A stretch of 42,344 nucleotides of DNA from Acidobacteriota bacterium (GTDB lineage: Bacteria; Acidobacteriota; Thermoanaerobaculia; Thermoanaerobaculales; Thermoanaerobaculaceae). Position numbers and translations under genes: made by a program. Each line of letters starts with the position of its first letter. Positions within the stretch are counted from its first letter, which is position 1. The notes beneath the pieces are model-generated. The model was not told the origin of the DNA, searched no databases, and saw nothing but the letters and a program-made list of their open reading frames with translations. Where the stretch lies: positions 1 through 42,344 of the forward strand of contig JAKAFI010000002.1 of the NCBI GenBank assembly GCA_021818005.1, in the 5' to 3' direction. Below, piece after piece: positions 8,665 through 17,602 of the stretch.

Positions 8665-10199
8665 CACCGCGCCCCGAGCAGCTTGTACCCGACGGACGAC
8701 CCCAGGAACACCACCGGCTGCAGCCCCGACCACTCGTATCGGAGCGTCAGCATCCGCCCCGTCGTCCGATGATCCGTGCGCAGCGGCCCGGCCCCGACCA
8801 GGTTGATCGTCGCCGCCGGGCTCATCGTGCGCAGCTCGCCGGCAACCACCGCGCCGACGAACACGCTCACGACCTGGTTGGCAGGCGTGCGGGCAAACCC
8901 GTGATCCCCGCACACCGCGGTCTTCCACGAGGTCATGTTCTCGATGCCCATCAGGCCGTACTCGAAGAGCCCGGGAATCGCGGCACCCAGATCATCGTTG
9001 CCGGCCGGCTCGCAGACCTGGCCAAGCGAGGAACCGAGCAGCGTAACCCGGCGATCCTGACCGAATGAGCCAATCGACTGCGCGACCTGGCCGAGCGGGA
9101 GGGCAATCTCCCCGATCGTGACCTCGGAGGCTGTGGCGAAGTGCCCCCCGGCCGTCATGATCATCGTCGCCCACCGCACCGGGTAGAGCGCCCAGGACGG
9201 AACCGACAGGCAGATTCCGTGCGTCAGCGCTCCGGTCGCCTTGTGCGGGTAGATGAACCACAGCTCGCGCCGGAGCTCGTCGTAGTAGCCCCACGATTGC
9301 GCCCGGTCGGTGTAGAGCCAGTTGTCAGCCACGAACCGCTGAATGTGCGGGCCAACGCTCTCGAAGTCGCTCCCGGTGAACACCCGAACCGAACCGTCCT
9401 CGCACAGCGCGGCATGACCGCCACTCGGCAACTTCACGATCGCGGCCGGCGACACCGGCCCCGGCAACCCGAGGAACTTCGGCGCGTAGGCGAACGGCGT
9501 CTCGCCCGAAAGCGGCGTCGCCAGGTAGATCGCATCGGTCTTGTACACCACAGCGTCGAAGTCGCCGAACTCCACGATTCCCACGACGTCCCCCGGCGTC
9601 TCACCGAACCGCTTCAGGTGCGTGGCCGTGGAGTACCCCGTCGTGAAGTCGGTGTTGTTGGAGGCCTCGATCTCCTGTGGCCCATCGGTGAAGCCACCCA
9701 GTAGCACGTGGTCGGCGGCCACGCCGATGCACCTCGGTACCCGCGTCTCGCCGGCGATGTCGGCGTAGTTGTGCGCGATGTTCGAGTCCCAGGACTTCGC
9801 TCGGTTCGTCGCGTTGACGCCCAGGACGTAGTTGATTCCGGCCTGCTGAAACACCCTGAAAATGACCTGGGACGTTGCCGATCCAGTCAGGCCGTTGGTC
9901 GGGTCCGTGATCGACACCCAGGCCAGCGTCGCCTTGTCCCACCGCAACCAGCCGAGCGTCGTGCCCTGGACCACACGGCGGATCTCAGAGGGGTCGTCGT
10001 ACTGCATGAACCCCAGCGACCGCACGCCGACGCTCGCGCCGAAGGCGATGAGCCCCGGCCTCGAGGCAAAGTTTCCATCACGGTACAGACAGTTCTCCGC
10101 CTCGACCAGGCCCTCCGGATCGACCTTCGTCGGGTGGCGATCGGCCTGGACACCGAGGAGCGGAATCGAAAACCCCATGTAGGGATTCGACGTTGGCAT
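8664..10199 (-). CDS. Tail nozzle / tail stabilisation protein (P22 gp10-like role)
   Basis: This is a 511-aa protein. ATG 10199 is preferred over GTG 10214 because GAGGCGGG lies just upstream. The sequence is rich in repeated beta-strand motifs (RPGLIAFG, VLLGGFTDGPQEIEASN, VYKTDAIYLA, ALCEDGSVRVFTGSDFESVG, WGYYDELRRELWFIYP), the pattern of the beta-propeller that forms the nozzle or hub of short-tailed phages. A typical N-terminus mentions NCLYRDGNFASRPGL, common to this family. It lies between the fibre gene and the tailspike gene. Family-level assignment is confident; specific naming is by analogy. Confidence 0.8.
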   Translation of the reverse strand: MPTSNPYMGFSIPLLGVQADRHPTKVDPEGLVEAENCLYRDGNFASRPGLIAFGASVGVRSLGFMQYDDPSEIRRVVQGTTLGWLRWDKATLAWVSITDPTNGLTGSATSQVIFRVFQQAGINYVLGVNATNRAKSWDSNIAHNYADIAGETRVPRCIGVAADHVLLGGFTDGPQEIEASNNTDFTTGYSTATHLKRFGETPGDVVGIVEFGDFDAVVYKTDAIYLATPLSGETPFAYAPKFLGLPGPVSPAAIVKLPSGGHAALCEDGSVRVFTGSDFESVGPHIQRFVADNWLYTDRAQSWGYYDELRRELWFIYPHKATGALTHGICLSVPSWALYPVRWATMIMTAGGHFATASEVTIGEIALPLGQVAQSIGSFGQDRRVTLLGSSLGQVCEPAGNDDLGAAIPGLFEYGLMGIENMTSWKTAVCGDHGFARTPANQVVSVFVGAVVAGELRTMSPAATINLVGAGPLRTDHRTTGRMLTLRYEWSGLQPVVFLGSSVGYKLLGAR

Positions 10200-10223
10200 G
10201 CCCGCCTCGATCACCCTCGCCGG

Positions 10224-10991
10224 TTAGGAACCAAGCCTCACCACCGAGAGGTAATTGAAGATGGCTTGTGCAACCGGATTTGTGGCACCGGTTGGAAACA
10301 CTCCAACCTCAACGTAGTCGCCCACGTTCAGGTAAATAACACCCGTCACCGTGGACCGATTCAAACCGGGGTAGGTCGTGATCGACTTGATTGACCCCGA
10401 ACTTTGCCCGATGGTGTCGTACCGGTTGATCCAGATACCAGTCAGCACCTCACCGGCGGCGGAGTCCGCCGTCACGAGGCATGACGCCGTCACCAGGTAG
10501 TACCCGTTCAGTCCCGCCGGAATCGTGATGCGGCTCGGGTTCGTGACCGGATCGTGAAAGTTGTTGGTGTCGAACGACTCGTTCGCCATCGAGATATAGT
10601 TCGTTGTGCCGTTCGTTAGGACCTGATTTGCTCCGGTGGGGCCCAAGATCCGCGCACCGACGAAGTTCCCCGTGGTCGGAAGCTGGCTCGCTGGTACCTT
10701 CCCCGTCGCGTCGAGCGACGCCACCCCGTTCGCCACCCCCTTCGCGCTCGCCGGAATCACGACCGGCGCCGAGAAGTCCGTGTTGATCGTCACGCCGAGC
10801 GCGTCGCAGATGGTCTGCTCGAGCTGTCCAACCGCGTCGTCGATGTAGCTCACGGGCGTGGAGTTCGACATGCGCGCCGACTTGAACTGGTTCGGGTACG
10901 CCCCGAAGACCGGCGTCGCGAGGTACAGTACCGACGCCACCGCCACCAACAACACGATGGTTCCGAACACCCGCCCTAACCGCTTCCTCAT
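10224..10991 (-). CDS. Tail fibre protein with C1q-like tip and N-terminal membrane/signal segment
   Basis: This is a 255-aa protein. ATG 10991 has GAGAAGGGGG upstream. Residues 1-31 contain a positively charged start and a hydrophobic run (TIVLLVAVASVLYLATPVFG), i.e. a signal sequence or membrane anchor. Residues about 80-105 carry the fibre motif SLDATGKVPASQLP. The C-terminal ~130 residues look like a C1q/TNF-type jelly roll (ITIPAGLNGYYLVTASC ... GVIYLNVGDYVEVGV ... YLSVVRLG). Such tips trimerise and often bind receptors. A secretion-type N-terminus on a virion fibre is unusual; the neighbouring tailspike has one too. Confidence 0.75.
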   Translation of the reverse strand: MRKRLGRVFGTIVLLVAVASVLYLATPVFGAYPNQFKSARMSNSTPVSYIDDAVGQLEQTICDALGVTINTDFSAPVVIPASAKGVANGVASLDATGKVPASQLPTTGNFVGARILGPTGANQVLTNGTTNYISMANESFDTNNFHDPVTNPSRITIPAGLNGYYLVTASCLVTADSAAGEVLTGIWINRYDTIGQSSGSIKSITTYPGLNRSTVTGVIYLNVGDYVEVGVFPTGATNPVAQAIFNYLSVVRLGS

Positions 10992-11004
10992 CGTTGCCCC
11001 CTTC

Positions 11005-11661
11005 TCAGCCAGGTACTTCCATTGAAGCGTCCCCGTCCGAGCCGGCCAGGTCCGCCTGCTCGTCGAGAAAGTCCTGTAGGAGTTCGTCGCGCGTGGCCGA
11101 CCAGACCGCCTGTCGCGCATCCTCGAGCGTCCAGATCGGCACGAAGTCCGCCAGCGCTTCGAACAGGATCAGTTCGTAGGCGTGGTCCATGAAGTCGTCG
11201 GTGTCCAGGCCAGCTCCGAGATCCGGCAACAGGCCCCAGTAGTCGCAGTTCAGCACCACGGCCTGCGCCGGCGGCGGGCCGAGCAACAGCGATCGTCCCT
11301 TGACCGCGTACTCGGCGAGGTCGCCCGACGCGATCCCCGCCGGGTACAGGTACCGAAACACGTCCAGCGACGGGACCGCCGACACGTGGACCACGTCGCC
11401 CGCGGCCCGCAGATACTCCACGTGCGCGAGCGCCACCATCGAGGGATCGAGCGGAACCGAGGTTGCGTTCGCGGCCGCGTTGAGGTTCGCGCTTTGGTAG
11501 TTGAACGAGAAGCGACGGCGCCGGCACAGCCGGCGCCGCGCCATGTTGATGCACCACAGTTGAGCGTCCACGGTCCCGGGAGCCGTCCCATCCGGAAGCC
11601 GGGTCGTGCCGTCCAGGCCACCGAAGCCCAGGAGCATCGTGCGAGCGGTTGCCAGGTCCAC
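11005..11661 (-). CDS. Head-tail adaptor protein (SU10 adaptor-like)
   Basis: This is a 218-aa protein starting MDLATARTMLLGF. The layout matches portal-adaptor proteins: an N-terminal helix, a DAQLWCINMARRRLC helix, a central beta section (YLYPAGIASGDLAEYAVKGRSLLLGPPP), and C-terminal helices with YELILFEALADFVPIWTLEDARQAVW typical of the family. The Cys/Arg-rich segment RRRLCRRRRF is notable. It sits downstream of the capsid gene and upstream of fibre and nozzle, as expected for the ring that links portal and tail. Confidence 0.75.
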   Translation of the reverse strand: MDLATARTMLLGFGGLDGTTRLPDGTAPGTVDAQLWCINMARRRLCRRRRFSFNYQSANLNAAANATSVPLDPSMVALAHVEYLRAAGDVVHVSAVPSLDVFRYLYPAGIASGDLAEYAVKGRSLLLGPPPAQAVVLNCDYWGLLPDLGAGLDTDDFMDHAYELILFEALADFVPIWTLEDARQAVWSATRDELLQDFLDEQADLAGSDGDASMEVPG

Positions 11662-11664
11662 GGG

Positions 11665-12048
11665 TCAGCCCTCCGGCGTCGGATGCTCCTCGAAGGTCGC
11701 GGCGATGAGCTCGACCAACTCAGCGTTCGTTGAGCCGTCCTCCGGGGTCAGTTCGAGCGACGCGCACACCTCGAGCAGCGCGGCCTTGTTCATCACGCCG
11801 AGCCGCCCGCGGGTCAACGGCTCCGGTGCCGGCGGCGGATCCGCCTCCAGCACCACGATCGTCAGGAGCGCGGCCGAGGCCGACTCCTCGATGAGCCGCT
11901 GTTCCTGTGGACTCGACGTTTCGTAGACGCCCCACACGACCGGGGGCCCGTCGTAGCCGTCGGGCATGACCTGGTGCACCGGGTGGAACTGGATCTCTCG
12001 CCCGAGCGAAAGCGTGGGGTGGCGCGGGTCGATGTAGCGCTTGCGCAT
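11665..12048 (-). CDS. Head-completion-region protein with SAP/HeH-like C-terminus
   Basis: This is a 127-aa protein. The N-terminal half (YIDPRHPTLSLGREIQFHPV) is beta-like. The C-terminal half contains MNKAALLEVCASLELTPEDG...NAELVELIAA, which resembles the small helix-extension-helix (SAP/HeH/Rho-N-like) modules that phages often attach to head proteins and that may bind nucleic acid. It lies between capsid and adaptor genes. Exact role unknown. Confidence 0.65.
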   Translation of the reverse strand: MRKRYIDPRHPTLSLGREIQFHPVHQVMPDGYDGPPVVWGVYETSSPQEQRLIEESASAALLTIVVLEADPPPAPEPLTRGRLGVMNKAALLEVCASLELTPEDGSTNAELVELIAATFEEHPTPEG

Positions 12049-12051
12049 GCC

Positions 12052-12372
12052 TCACCAGCCCCGGCACTCGAGCCGGACCACCACCGCCGAGAGGTTCGTC
12101 GCGGCTGTCACCTCGGCCGCAACCGTCCCCGCGGCCGCGCACCAGAAAACCATGAGCTTCCCCGTCGTGCGGTTGTACTGCATGAAGTAGGCCGCACCAC
12201 CCGCGTCCACCGGCGTGATGAAGAAGATTCCCTTCCAGCCGAGGGCCGCCGCTGAGATCGGGTACCCGCCGGCCGGGTAGCTCGCATCCAGCGTGGCGTC
12301 GAAGATCGCGTGCCGGCCCACGTCGCCACCCGGCGCCGGGAAGCGTTCCACCTTCGCGATGCTGATTGCCAT
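12052..12372 (-). CDS. Capsid-associated small protein, possible decoration protein
   Basis: This is a 106-aa beta-rich protein (GGYPISAAALGWKGIFFI, YNRTTGKLMVFW, LSAVVVRLECRG). Small conserved proteins of this style are often found directly downstream of SU10/P22-type capsid genes and are usually annotated as structural. The gene follows the major capsid gene after a strong hairpin. Role as decoration or minor head protein is inferred from position. Confidence 0.65.
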   Translation of the reverse strand: MAISIAKVERFPAPGGDVGRHAIFDATLDASYPAGGYPISAAALGWKGIFFITPVDAGGAAYFMQYNRTTGKLMVFWCAAAGTVAAEVTAATNLSAVVVRLECRGW

Positions 12373-12386
12373 GAGTCCTCCGTCGT

Positions 12387-12415
12387 GGCCGGGCGGGTTT
12401 CTCGCCCGCCCGGCC
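12387..12415. terminator. Strong GC hairpin between capsid and downstream genes
   Basis: A perfect 11-bp inverted repeat (GGCCGGGCGGG / CCCGCCCGGCC) surrounds a 7-base loop. On the minus transcript it is followed by ACGACGG, not a U-run, so it is not a classic intrinsic terminator in the direction of the late genes. It may protect or segment the capsid mRNA so that capsid is made in excess. On the plus strand it is followed by GTCTTTC, only weakly terminator-like. Confidence 0.6.
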
Positions 12416-12469
12416 GTCTTTCACCACTCGTTTGTGAGAGTCACCCGCGCCAGGTCAGACCGACCCGGA

Positions 12470-13672
12470 TCACGGAATCGGGTCGCCGACGAGCCACTTC
12501 CCGTGCACGGACTGCTGGCCGAGCATGAGGCCCATGACCGCCCGCCACCGGCCCTTGATCCCCTTGTAGCCGTTGTCCTTCTTGATGTCGTCATCGTAGT
12601 GCACCGGCCCGATCGAGCCGTTGCGCCGCGCCGTCTTGATGTACTTCGGATCGACGATGAACACGCGGTTCGTGTCCATCATCGACAGCACACCGGACTG
12701 GATGAGCTGCAGCGCCATCGTCGGCCCCTCGAAGTTCATCACCTTGAGGCCCCAGGTGCCGCGCTTGTCCAGCGGGTCCGACATCGTGAAGTTGCTGACC
12801 GTGGACTTGCGAACCAGGTTTGCCAGCCGCGTGATCGCACCCGCGCCGGCGAACCCCCACTTCGTGTCGGAGCCCTGGTTGTACGACCGCATCTGGGCGA
12901 AGATGTCCAACACGCGGTCGATGCTCGTCCCCGTCGACGTGTCGTCGAAGTTGTTCGACGTGACCCAGTAGTTGAGGCCGCCGGTCAGGTACGACTGCTT
13001 CCCGCCGACGGTCGTGGACACCTTCTTGCCGTAGTACAGCGCCTTCTCCCACTTCAGCTTGAAGCGCTCGGACGCGCGCCGCTTCTCACGCGCCCACGCC
13101 TTCTCCTCGGCCGGCCGGATCTTGGTATCCCGGGCCCAGTCCGACAGCTCGCACGCCTCCTCGATGTCCTGGCAGTAGTTCCAGTCCACCGTCGGCGTGT
13201 CGGAAACCGCGGTCGGGGCGACGTCCCCTTCGATTCCGGCCGGGCTCATGATGTCGAGGTAGTCGAGATCGTTCATCGCCGCCGCACCGCCGCCCCACCC
13301 ACCACGGGTGTCCACCGTGATCGACGTGAACGGGGTCACAGGGTCGGACGCGACGCGGAGCAACTCGTCGGTCCGCCGGTTGCGGATGATGTCGCCGGCC
13401 CGCACCGCCTTCGCGGGCGTGGCACCGGTCAGGTTGATGGTCGTTGCGACGTTCGTGACCGCCCCGCTCACCTGCAGGGCCGTGACCGGCAGCCCCTCGT
13501 TGAACACGGCGTACTCCATGTCGGTCGTTTCCTCGCTCCCCAACTTCGACGTCAGGTTGAACAGCGGAGCGAGATCCGGCACGAGCTTGAACAGCACCTC
13601 GTGGTAGTTCTTGGGCCGCTCGTCGGGAACCGACCAGTCCCCGATGCCACGGGCCCCGATGATGAGGGACAT
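12470..13672 (-). CDS. Major capsid protein (SU10-like, HK97 fold)
   Basis: This is a 400-aa protein with ATG 13672 after GGAGG. It resembles the SU10 major capsid family (former DUF5309). The pattern is recognisable in the middle: a stretch ending PTVDWNYCQDIEEACELSDWA, then a long charged helix with KAWAREKRRASERFKLKWEKALYYGKK, followed by YLTGGLNYWV and a C-terminal domain with MDTNRVFIVDPKYIK. Length fits the family. The scaffold gene lies upstream and the strong hairpin downstream, as usual for the most highly expressed late gene. Confidence 0.88.
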   Translation of the reverse strand: MSLIIGARGIGDWSVPDERPKNYHEVLFKLVPDLAPLFNLTSKLGSEETTDMEYAVFNEGLPVTALQVSGAVTNVATTINLTGATPAKAVRAGDIIRNRRTDELLRVASDPVTPFTSITVDTRGGWGGGAAAMNDLDYLDIMSPAGIEGDVAPTAVSDTPTVDWNYCQDIEEACELSDWARDTKIRPAEEKAWAREKRRASERFKLKWEKALYYGKKVSTTVGGKQSYLTGGLNYWVTSNNFDDTSTGTSIDRVLDIFAQMRSYNQGSDTKWGFAGAGAITRLANLVRKSTVSNFTMSDPLDKRGTWGLKVMNFEGPTMALQLIQSGVLSMMDTNRVFIVDPKYIKTARRNGSIGPVHYDDDIKKDNGYKGIKGRWRAVMGLMLGQQSVHGKWLVGDPIP

Positions 13673-13705
13673 GATGACCTCCAGCGGCCGACCCGCTGGA
13701 CTGGC

Positions 13706-14752
13706 CTAGAGCGACTCTTCGAGTTCCCGCGCGAGCCTGTCGATCGGGTTGTCACCCGGTGACGATCCCGCTCCTCGCCTTCCGACACCCTCGCCGGCCG
13801 CCGCCGCCGCCTGACTCCCGCGGTCGGCCGCGCGCGCCTGCAAGGCGTCGAGCAGCTCCGGAGACATGGACATCACGAACGAGCCGTACAGGCGCTTCAG
13901 CCGCTCGGGCGTGACCTTGGTGAAGTCGTCTTCGCCGACCAACTCCTCCGCCACGAACTGCGTGAACGCCGCCCGGTGCTCGGGCTCCTTCAGTTTCCCG
14001 TAGCGCGGTTCACCCGCGATTGCGTCGAGGTCCGCCAGGTAGCGCGACCTGAACGCTGACTCCTCGGCCTCGGCCGTGTACCGGGCCGCCGTGGACGACA
14101 CACCACCCAACTGCTCCTCGAGTTTCGCGAGCCGGGTCGCAAGCGCCATGCCCGCGGCGCGAATGTCCGCGTCGCGGAACAGCTCGAGGGCGACATAGTC
14201 CGGAAGGTCATCGGCCAGCGCCGCGAGTTGCGGCCCGAGTTCCCCCGCCTTGATCGCCTCGATCCTCGGCGTGAAGAAGGCGCGGATTTGCGCCAGTCCT
14301 TCCTTGGTGAGGGCCGGCGTCCGCGTGGGCGTCGCCGGTTCCTCCCTCGTCGGCTGCGCGGGTTGCTGCCGCAACCGTTCGAGTTCCGCCGTCACATCTT
14401 CGGCCCTACGCTTCTCGTTCTCGTGGAGACGTTGGAAGTGCGCCGCCTGATTCGCGGCCGTCACGACCTTGTCCAACAGACCAGCCTCGTTGAGTTCGGA
14501 AATCGTGTAGTCCCGGTCCCCCACCTTGTAGCGCTTCTCGGTGGCAGGTGTTGCGGCCGCGGCGCCCGGCGCCGGCGAGCCCACCTCGGCGGGTTTGCCG
14601 GCATCGCCGGCCGCCCCGCTGGCAGGTTCACCCGGCGCCCCGCTCCCGTCGGCCCCAGCCTCACCCTCCGGACCGGAACCGAAACCGGAGAGCTCGGACT
14701 CGAGGGCCGCCAGGTCGGCGGAGTTGTCGGGCTGTGGTGTGTCTTCGGGCAT
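13706..14752 (-). CDS. Scaffolding protein
   Basis: This is a 348-aa acidic protein. ATG 14752 follows GAGAAGGGGG. The first ~110 residues are disordered (Pro, Gly, Ala, Glu). A short conserved-looking strand (YKVGDRDYTISELNEAGLLDKVV) follows, then long amphipathic coiled-coil helices (about 140-300). The very C-terminus (NPIDRLARELEESL) is helical, as in scaffold proteins that bind the capsid lattice. It precedes the capsid gene directly. No protease motif was seen. Confidence 0.75.
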   Translation of the reverse strand: MPEDTPQPDNSADLAALESELSGFGSGPEGEAGADGSGAPGEPASGAAGDAGKPAEVGSPAPGAAAATPATEKRYKVGDRDYTISELNEAGLLDKVVTAANQAAHFQRLHENEKRRAEDVTAELERLRQQPAQPTREEPATPTRTPALTKEGLAQIRAFFTPRIEAIKAGELGPQLAALADDLPDYVALELFRDADIRAAGMALATRLAKLEEQLGGVSSTAARYTAEAEESAFRSRYLADLDAIAGEPRYGKLKEPEHRAAFTQFVAEELVGEDDFTKVTPERLKRLYGSFVMSMSPELLDALQARAADRGSQAAAAAGEGVGRRGAGSSPGDNPIDRLARELEESL

Positions 14753-14893
14753 AGTGCCCCCTTCTCGCGCTCCCGGCTCCGACCAGGTCGGCGCGTCAGG
14801 GACTCCGATCGGCCAGGTCGGCGATCGGCCAGATCGCTCCCGGCCCCCGGTCATGGAGGTCCCTCAACTCGCGTTGTTGCGTTGGTGACGGGG

Positions 14894-15289
14894 TTAGGCG
14901 CCCGTCTCGCCGCGGGCCGAGCCCAGCCCCAAGTCGGGCAGGTCGTCGGCCTCGATCATCGCCTTGTAGGCGGCCTCGCGCGTCTCGTAGCCGGCCGCAA
15001 AGACCCATTCCTCGAGGGCAGCCTCGAGCTTCGCCCGCGCCTCACCCACGATCACGCCGCCGTGCTGCGGCGTCGTCTCGTTGGTGACGCACTCCAGCAG
15101 CGACCACGCCGACCGCGCCGCCTCCACGATCGCCCGCAGCTCAGCGACCGACTCCGTGGCCGCTCGAGCCCGCTCGTAGTGGGGCTTGTTCTCGGCGAGC
15201 CAGACGGCCTCGCGCTCCAGTTGCCTCGCGTGTAGCCTCACCCGAACCCCCCAAGGCCTCTTCGCCCAGATCCAGCGCCAGATGCTCAT
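14894..15289 (-). CDS. Helical protein of unknown function
   Basis: The protein is up to 131 aa. The start may be ATG 15289 or the GTG near 15241, which has GGGGGG upstream and would reduce the overlap with the upstream gene. The sequence is helical (RQLEREAVWLAENKPHYERARAATESVAELRAIVEAARSAW) with an acidic end. It lies between portal and scaffold. No family was recognised. The 141-base gap before the scaffold gene holds only the scaffold ribosome site and short CTGGCCGATC repeats. Confidence 0.6.
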   Translation of the reverse strand: MSIWRWIWAKRPWGVRVRLHARQLEREAVWLAENKPHYERARAATESVAELRAIVEAARSAWSLLECVTNETTPQHGGVIVGEARAKLEAALEEWVFAAGYETREAAYKAMIEADDLPDLGLGSARGETGA

Positions 15290-15515
15290 ACCTCGCCCGT
15301 TCCTGCCGGCGACGCCGGCACGTCGCGGCCCACTGCTCGCCCCTCACCGGCTCGATCCCCACGGCTCGGCACGCCGCGACCGCCGCGTGTGTGCTGTCGG
15401 AACACGGCCGGGCGGGCCACCCGCACAGGTAGACCACGCCGCTCCCGTGAAGAGCTCCGCACCGAGGGCACCGATTCTCAATGCCTTCCACCGGTGGCAC
15501 CTGTACGCCCGCCAT
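15141..15515 (-). CDS. Small zinc-ribbon-like protein, unknown
   Basis: This is a 124-aa protein. ATG 15515 overlaps the portal stop (TGATG). Near residue 17 is CPRCGALHGSG, half of a zinc ribbon, with further cysteines at VYLCGWPARPC and the later TC. The C-terminal third overlaps the next gene by up to 149 bases and has low-complexity composition, so the coding signal there is doubtful. It is probably a small metal-binding head-region protein, function unknown. Confidence 0.55.
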   Translation of the reverse strand: MAGVQVPPVEGIENRCPRCGALHGSGVVYLCGWPARPCSDSTHAAVAACRAVGIEPVRGEQWAATCRRRRQERARYEHLALDLGEEALGGSGEATREATGARGRLARREQAPLRAGSSGHGVGR

Positions 15516-17599
15516 CACCTCGCCCCGCCCGGACCGGCCGGCAGCGCCGGGGCCCCCTGCATCGGCATCCGCATGCCGGGTACCATCGCCGCCGACTGCG
15601 CCGCCGGCAGCGGCACCATGTTTCCGGCCTGCTCGGCGGCCGCCACCTGCTCGTCAGGAACCACCTTGATGAAGAAGTTGTCCAAGTAGTTGATACCGAG
15701 GTTCTGGGCAATCTGCTCGACGATCGCTCGCGTGTTGAGGATCTTGCCGTCGGGGCCCGGCTGTAGCAGGCCAGGCACGTTCGCGCCGGCCTTGATGAGT
15801 TCGAGCCAGGTATCCGCGAACCGGGCCGGGTCCGCCGGCATCGTCGGCGAGAGCGTCCGGTAGTCGTAGTTGCCCCAGAGGTCCTCGGGTCGCACGAACA
15901 CCTGCTCCGCGCCGATTTGCTTCGCCAGGTCGCCGCGGATGCGGAACCACTGCGCCTTGGTGCGGAACGCCAGGAGGTTTTGCACCATGCGCAGGACCGT
16001 GGGCCGCTGCAGCATCCCGTCGAGCAGTTGCCCGATCTTCACCAAGCGCTGGCTCGCGGAACCCATCGCCGCCTCGATCTCGCCCTTGGTTCGATCGCCC
16101 GGCGTCCGCATGCCGGCCAGCGTGTCGTTGGCCGCCAGCATCCGCTGACCCCAGCCGAACAGCTCGGTGGCCAGGCTCATGTTGCCGGCCGTGGTGTCCA
16201 TGACCGCCATTTGCTGCAGGAACGACCCAATCGGGTGTCCCATCTTCACGAGCTTCCTGCCCTCGGAGGTCAGGTTGATGATCTTGCCGGGCCCGGGACT
16301 GCGGAGGTTCGCCGTCTCGACCAACGTCGGGTCGGTGATCACCATGTTGTACAGCGAGGTCATGACGTTCAGCAGGTGCGAGTTGACCGAGAAGTTGACG
16401 GCCCGCTGAATCCCGTCGATGAGTTCGCCCGAGCCCGGTGTGAACGGCGCGTGCAGGTCCGGGTTGGATTGCCCGATCGAGTAGGTGAACTGCCCGTGCA
16501 CGTCGTTGTACGCCGACGGGTGGCACCGCACGATCACGTCGCCACCCTCGCCCACCCAGGTGAACCACCAGATTTCGAGGTCCTCGGAATCCGAGAGCTG
16601 CCACCACCTCGGGACCAGGCGAATCTGCATCGTCCGCGCCCGCATGAAGCCGGGGTCCGTGGACTCGAGGCCCAGCGCCAGGCCGCTGTCGAAACTGCCC
16701 GTCGTTTGCCGGCCGGCGGCCTGGTCCTGCCGCGTCGTCGGCACCGTCCGCGCCCGATCGAGGTTGAAGTATGGGCCGCCCAGCTCGCGCCGGCCCGACC
16801 AGAGCGAGGAGAACGCCTTGTACATCCAGTGCCCGAACCACTCGCCCTCTTGCAGCCGCGCGATCGACACCCGCGGGTCAGGCAGCAGGCAGAAGGGGTC
16901 GAGCGTCTCGACCTTGGTGAACTGCCGGCGGATACCCTCGCGCGTCGTCGGCGTCCGCAGCGCCTCGATCGCCCACGGCGGGAGCATCTGTTGGAACATC
17001 GCCCGGCGCGCCGGCGCGATACGGTCGATCGGCCGCTCCTGCAGGCGGCCGCGCTCCTCGAACCACGAGTCGTACCAGCAGCAGGTGCCATAGCGCTCGG
17101 CATCGAAACACGCCTGAAACTGGTTCAGGCTGTGCTGACTCTGGTCCAGGTCGTACAACAGCCCCGCCTCGACCAGGCGAGCCCCAGCGACGTCCTCGGG
17201 GCCCGTGCCCTGGAGCTGCGGGTCGCGTTGGCCGAGGATCTGCGACAGGATGAGCGTCCGCGTCCACAGGGTCGCGTAGGTCACTGGCATCGACACCGAG
17301 CGCCCGAACGGCATTTCCCGCTTGCCGTCGGGACTCGGCGTCTTGTCGCCCTGCTTCGCGGTCCGGGACAGGTCGATGAACAGGCGTAGGTGTTGATCGA
17401 CCTCGATCCAGTCGTCGTACCGCTGGGCGATATGACTCTCGGCGGCCGTCGAGCGCTGAACCAGCCGGGTCAAGATCGACGAGTGAAGCGGCGAGCCAAC
17501 CGCCAAGCGCTGCCACAGCGGCGGCTCCACTACCTCGACGCGGACCTCCCCCGAGGCCGCCACCACCGCGCCGGCCGGAGTGCTCGCTGAGTCCTGCAT
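15515..17599 (-). CDS. Portal protein (P22-type size)
   Basis: This is a 694-aa protein. Position after terminase and before scaffold/capsid, length and composition indicate the portal of a short-tailed phage. The N-terminal part has the wing/clip features of large portals: a helix around RYDDWIEVDQHLRLF, then MPVTYATLWTRTLILSQIL, the Trp-rich GEWFGHWMYKAFSSLW, and a DLEIWWFTWVGEGG strand. Residues about 430-620 carry the stem/crown helices. The C-terminal ~100 residues are Pro/Ala/Met-rich with a Gln-rich tail, as in P22 gp1, where a barrel is formed. It forms a dodecameric ring at the DNA-packaging vertex. Confidence 0.82.
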   Translation of the reverse strand: MQDSASTPAGAVVAASGEVRVEVVEPPLWQRLAVGSPLHSSILTRLVQRSTAAESHIAQRYDDWIEVDQHLRLFIDLSRTAKQGDKTPSPDGKREMPFGRSVSMPVTYATLWTRTLILSQILGQRDPQLQGTGPEDVAGARLVEAGLLYDLDQSQHSLNQFQACFDAERYGTCCWYDSWFEERGRLQERPIDRIAPARRAMFQQMLPPWAIEALRTPTTREGIRRQFTKVETLDPFCLLPDPRVSIARLQEGEWFGHWMYKAFSSLWSGRRELGGPYFNLDRARTVPTTRQDQAAGRQTTGSFDSGLALGLESTDPGFMRARTMQIRLVPRWWQLSDSEDLEIWWFTWVGEGGDVIVRCHPSAYNDVHGQFTYSIGQSNPDLHAPFTPGSGELIDGIQRAVNFSVNSHLLNVMTSLYNMVITDPTLVETANLRSPGPGKIINLTSEGRKLVKMGHPIGSFLQQMAVMDTTAGNMSLATELFGWGQRMLAANDTLAGMRTPGDRTKGEIEAAMGSASQRLVKIGQLLDGMLQRPTVLRMVQNLLAFRTKAQWFRIRGDLAKQIGAEQVFVRPEDLWGNYDYRTLSPTMPADPARFADTWLELIKAGANVPGLLQPGPDGKILNTRAIVEQIAQNLGINYLDNFFIKVVPDEQVAAAEQAGNMVPLPAAQSAAMVPGMRMPMQGAPALPAGPGGAR

Positions 17600-17602
17600 G
17601 GT

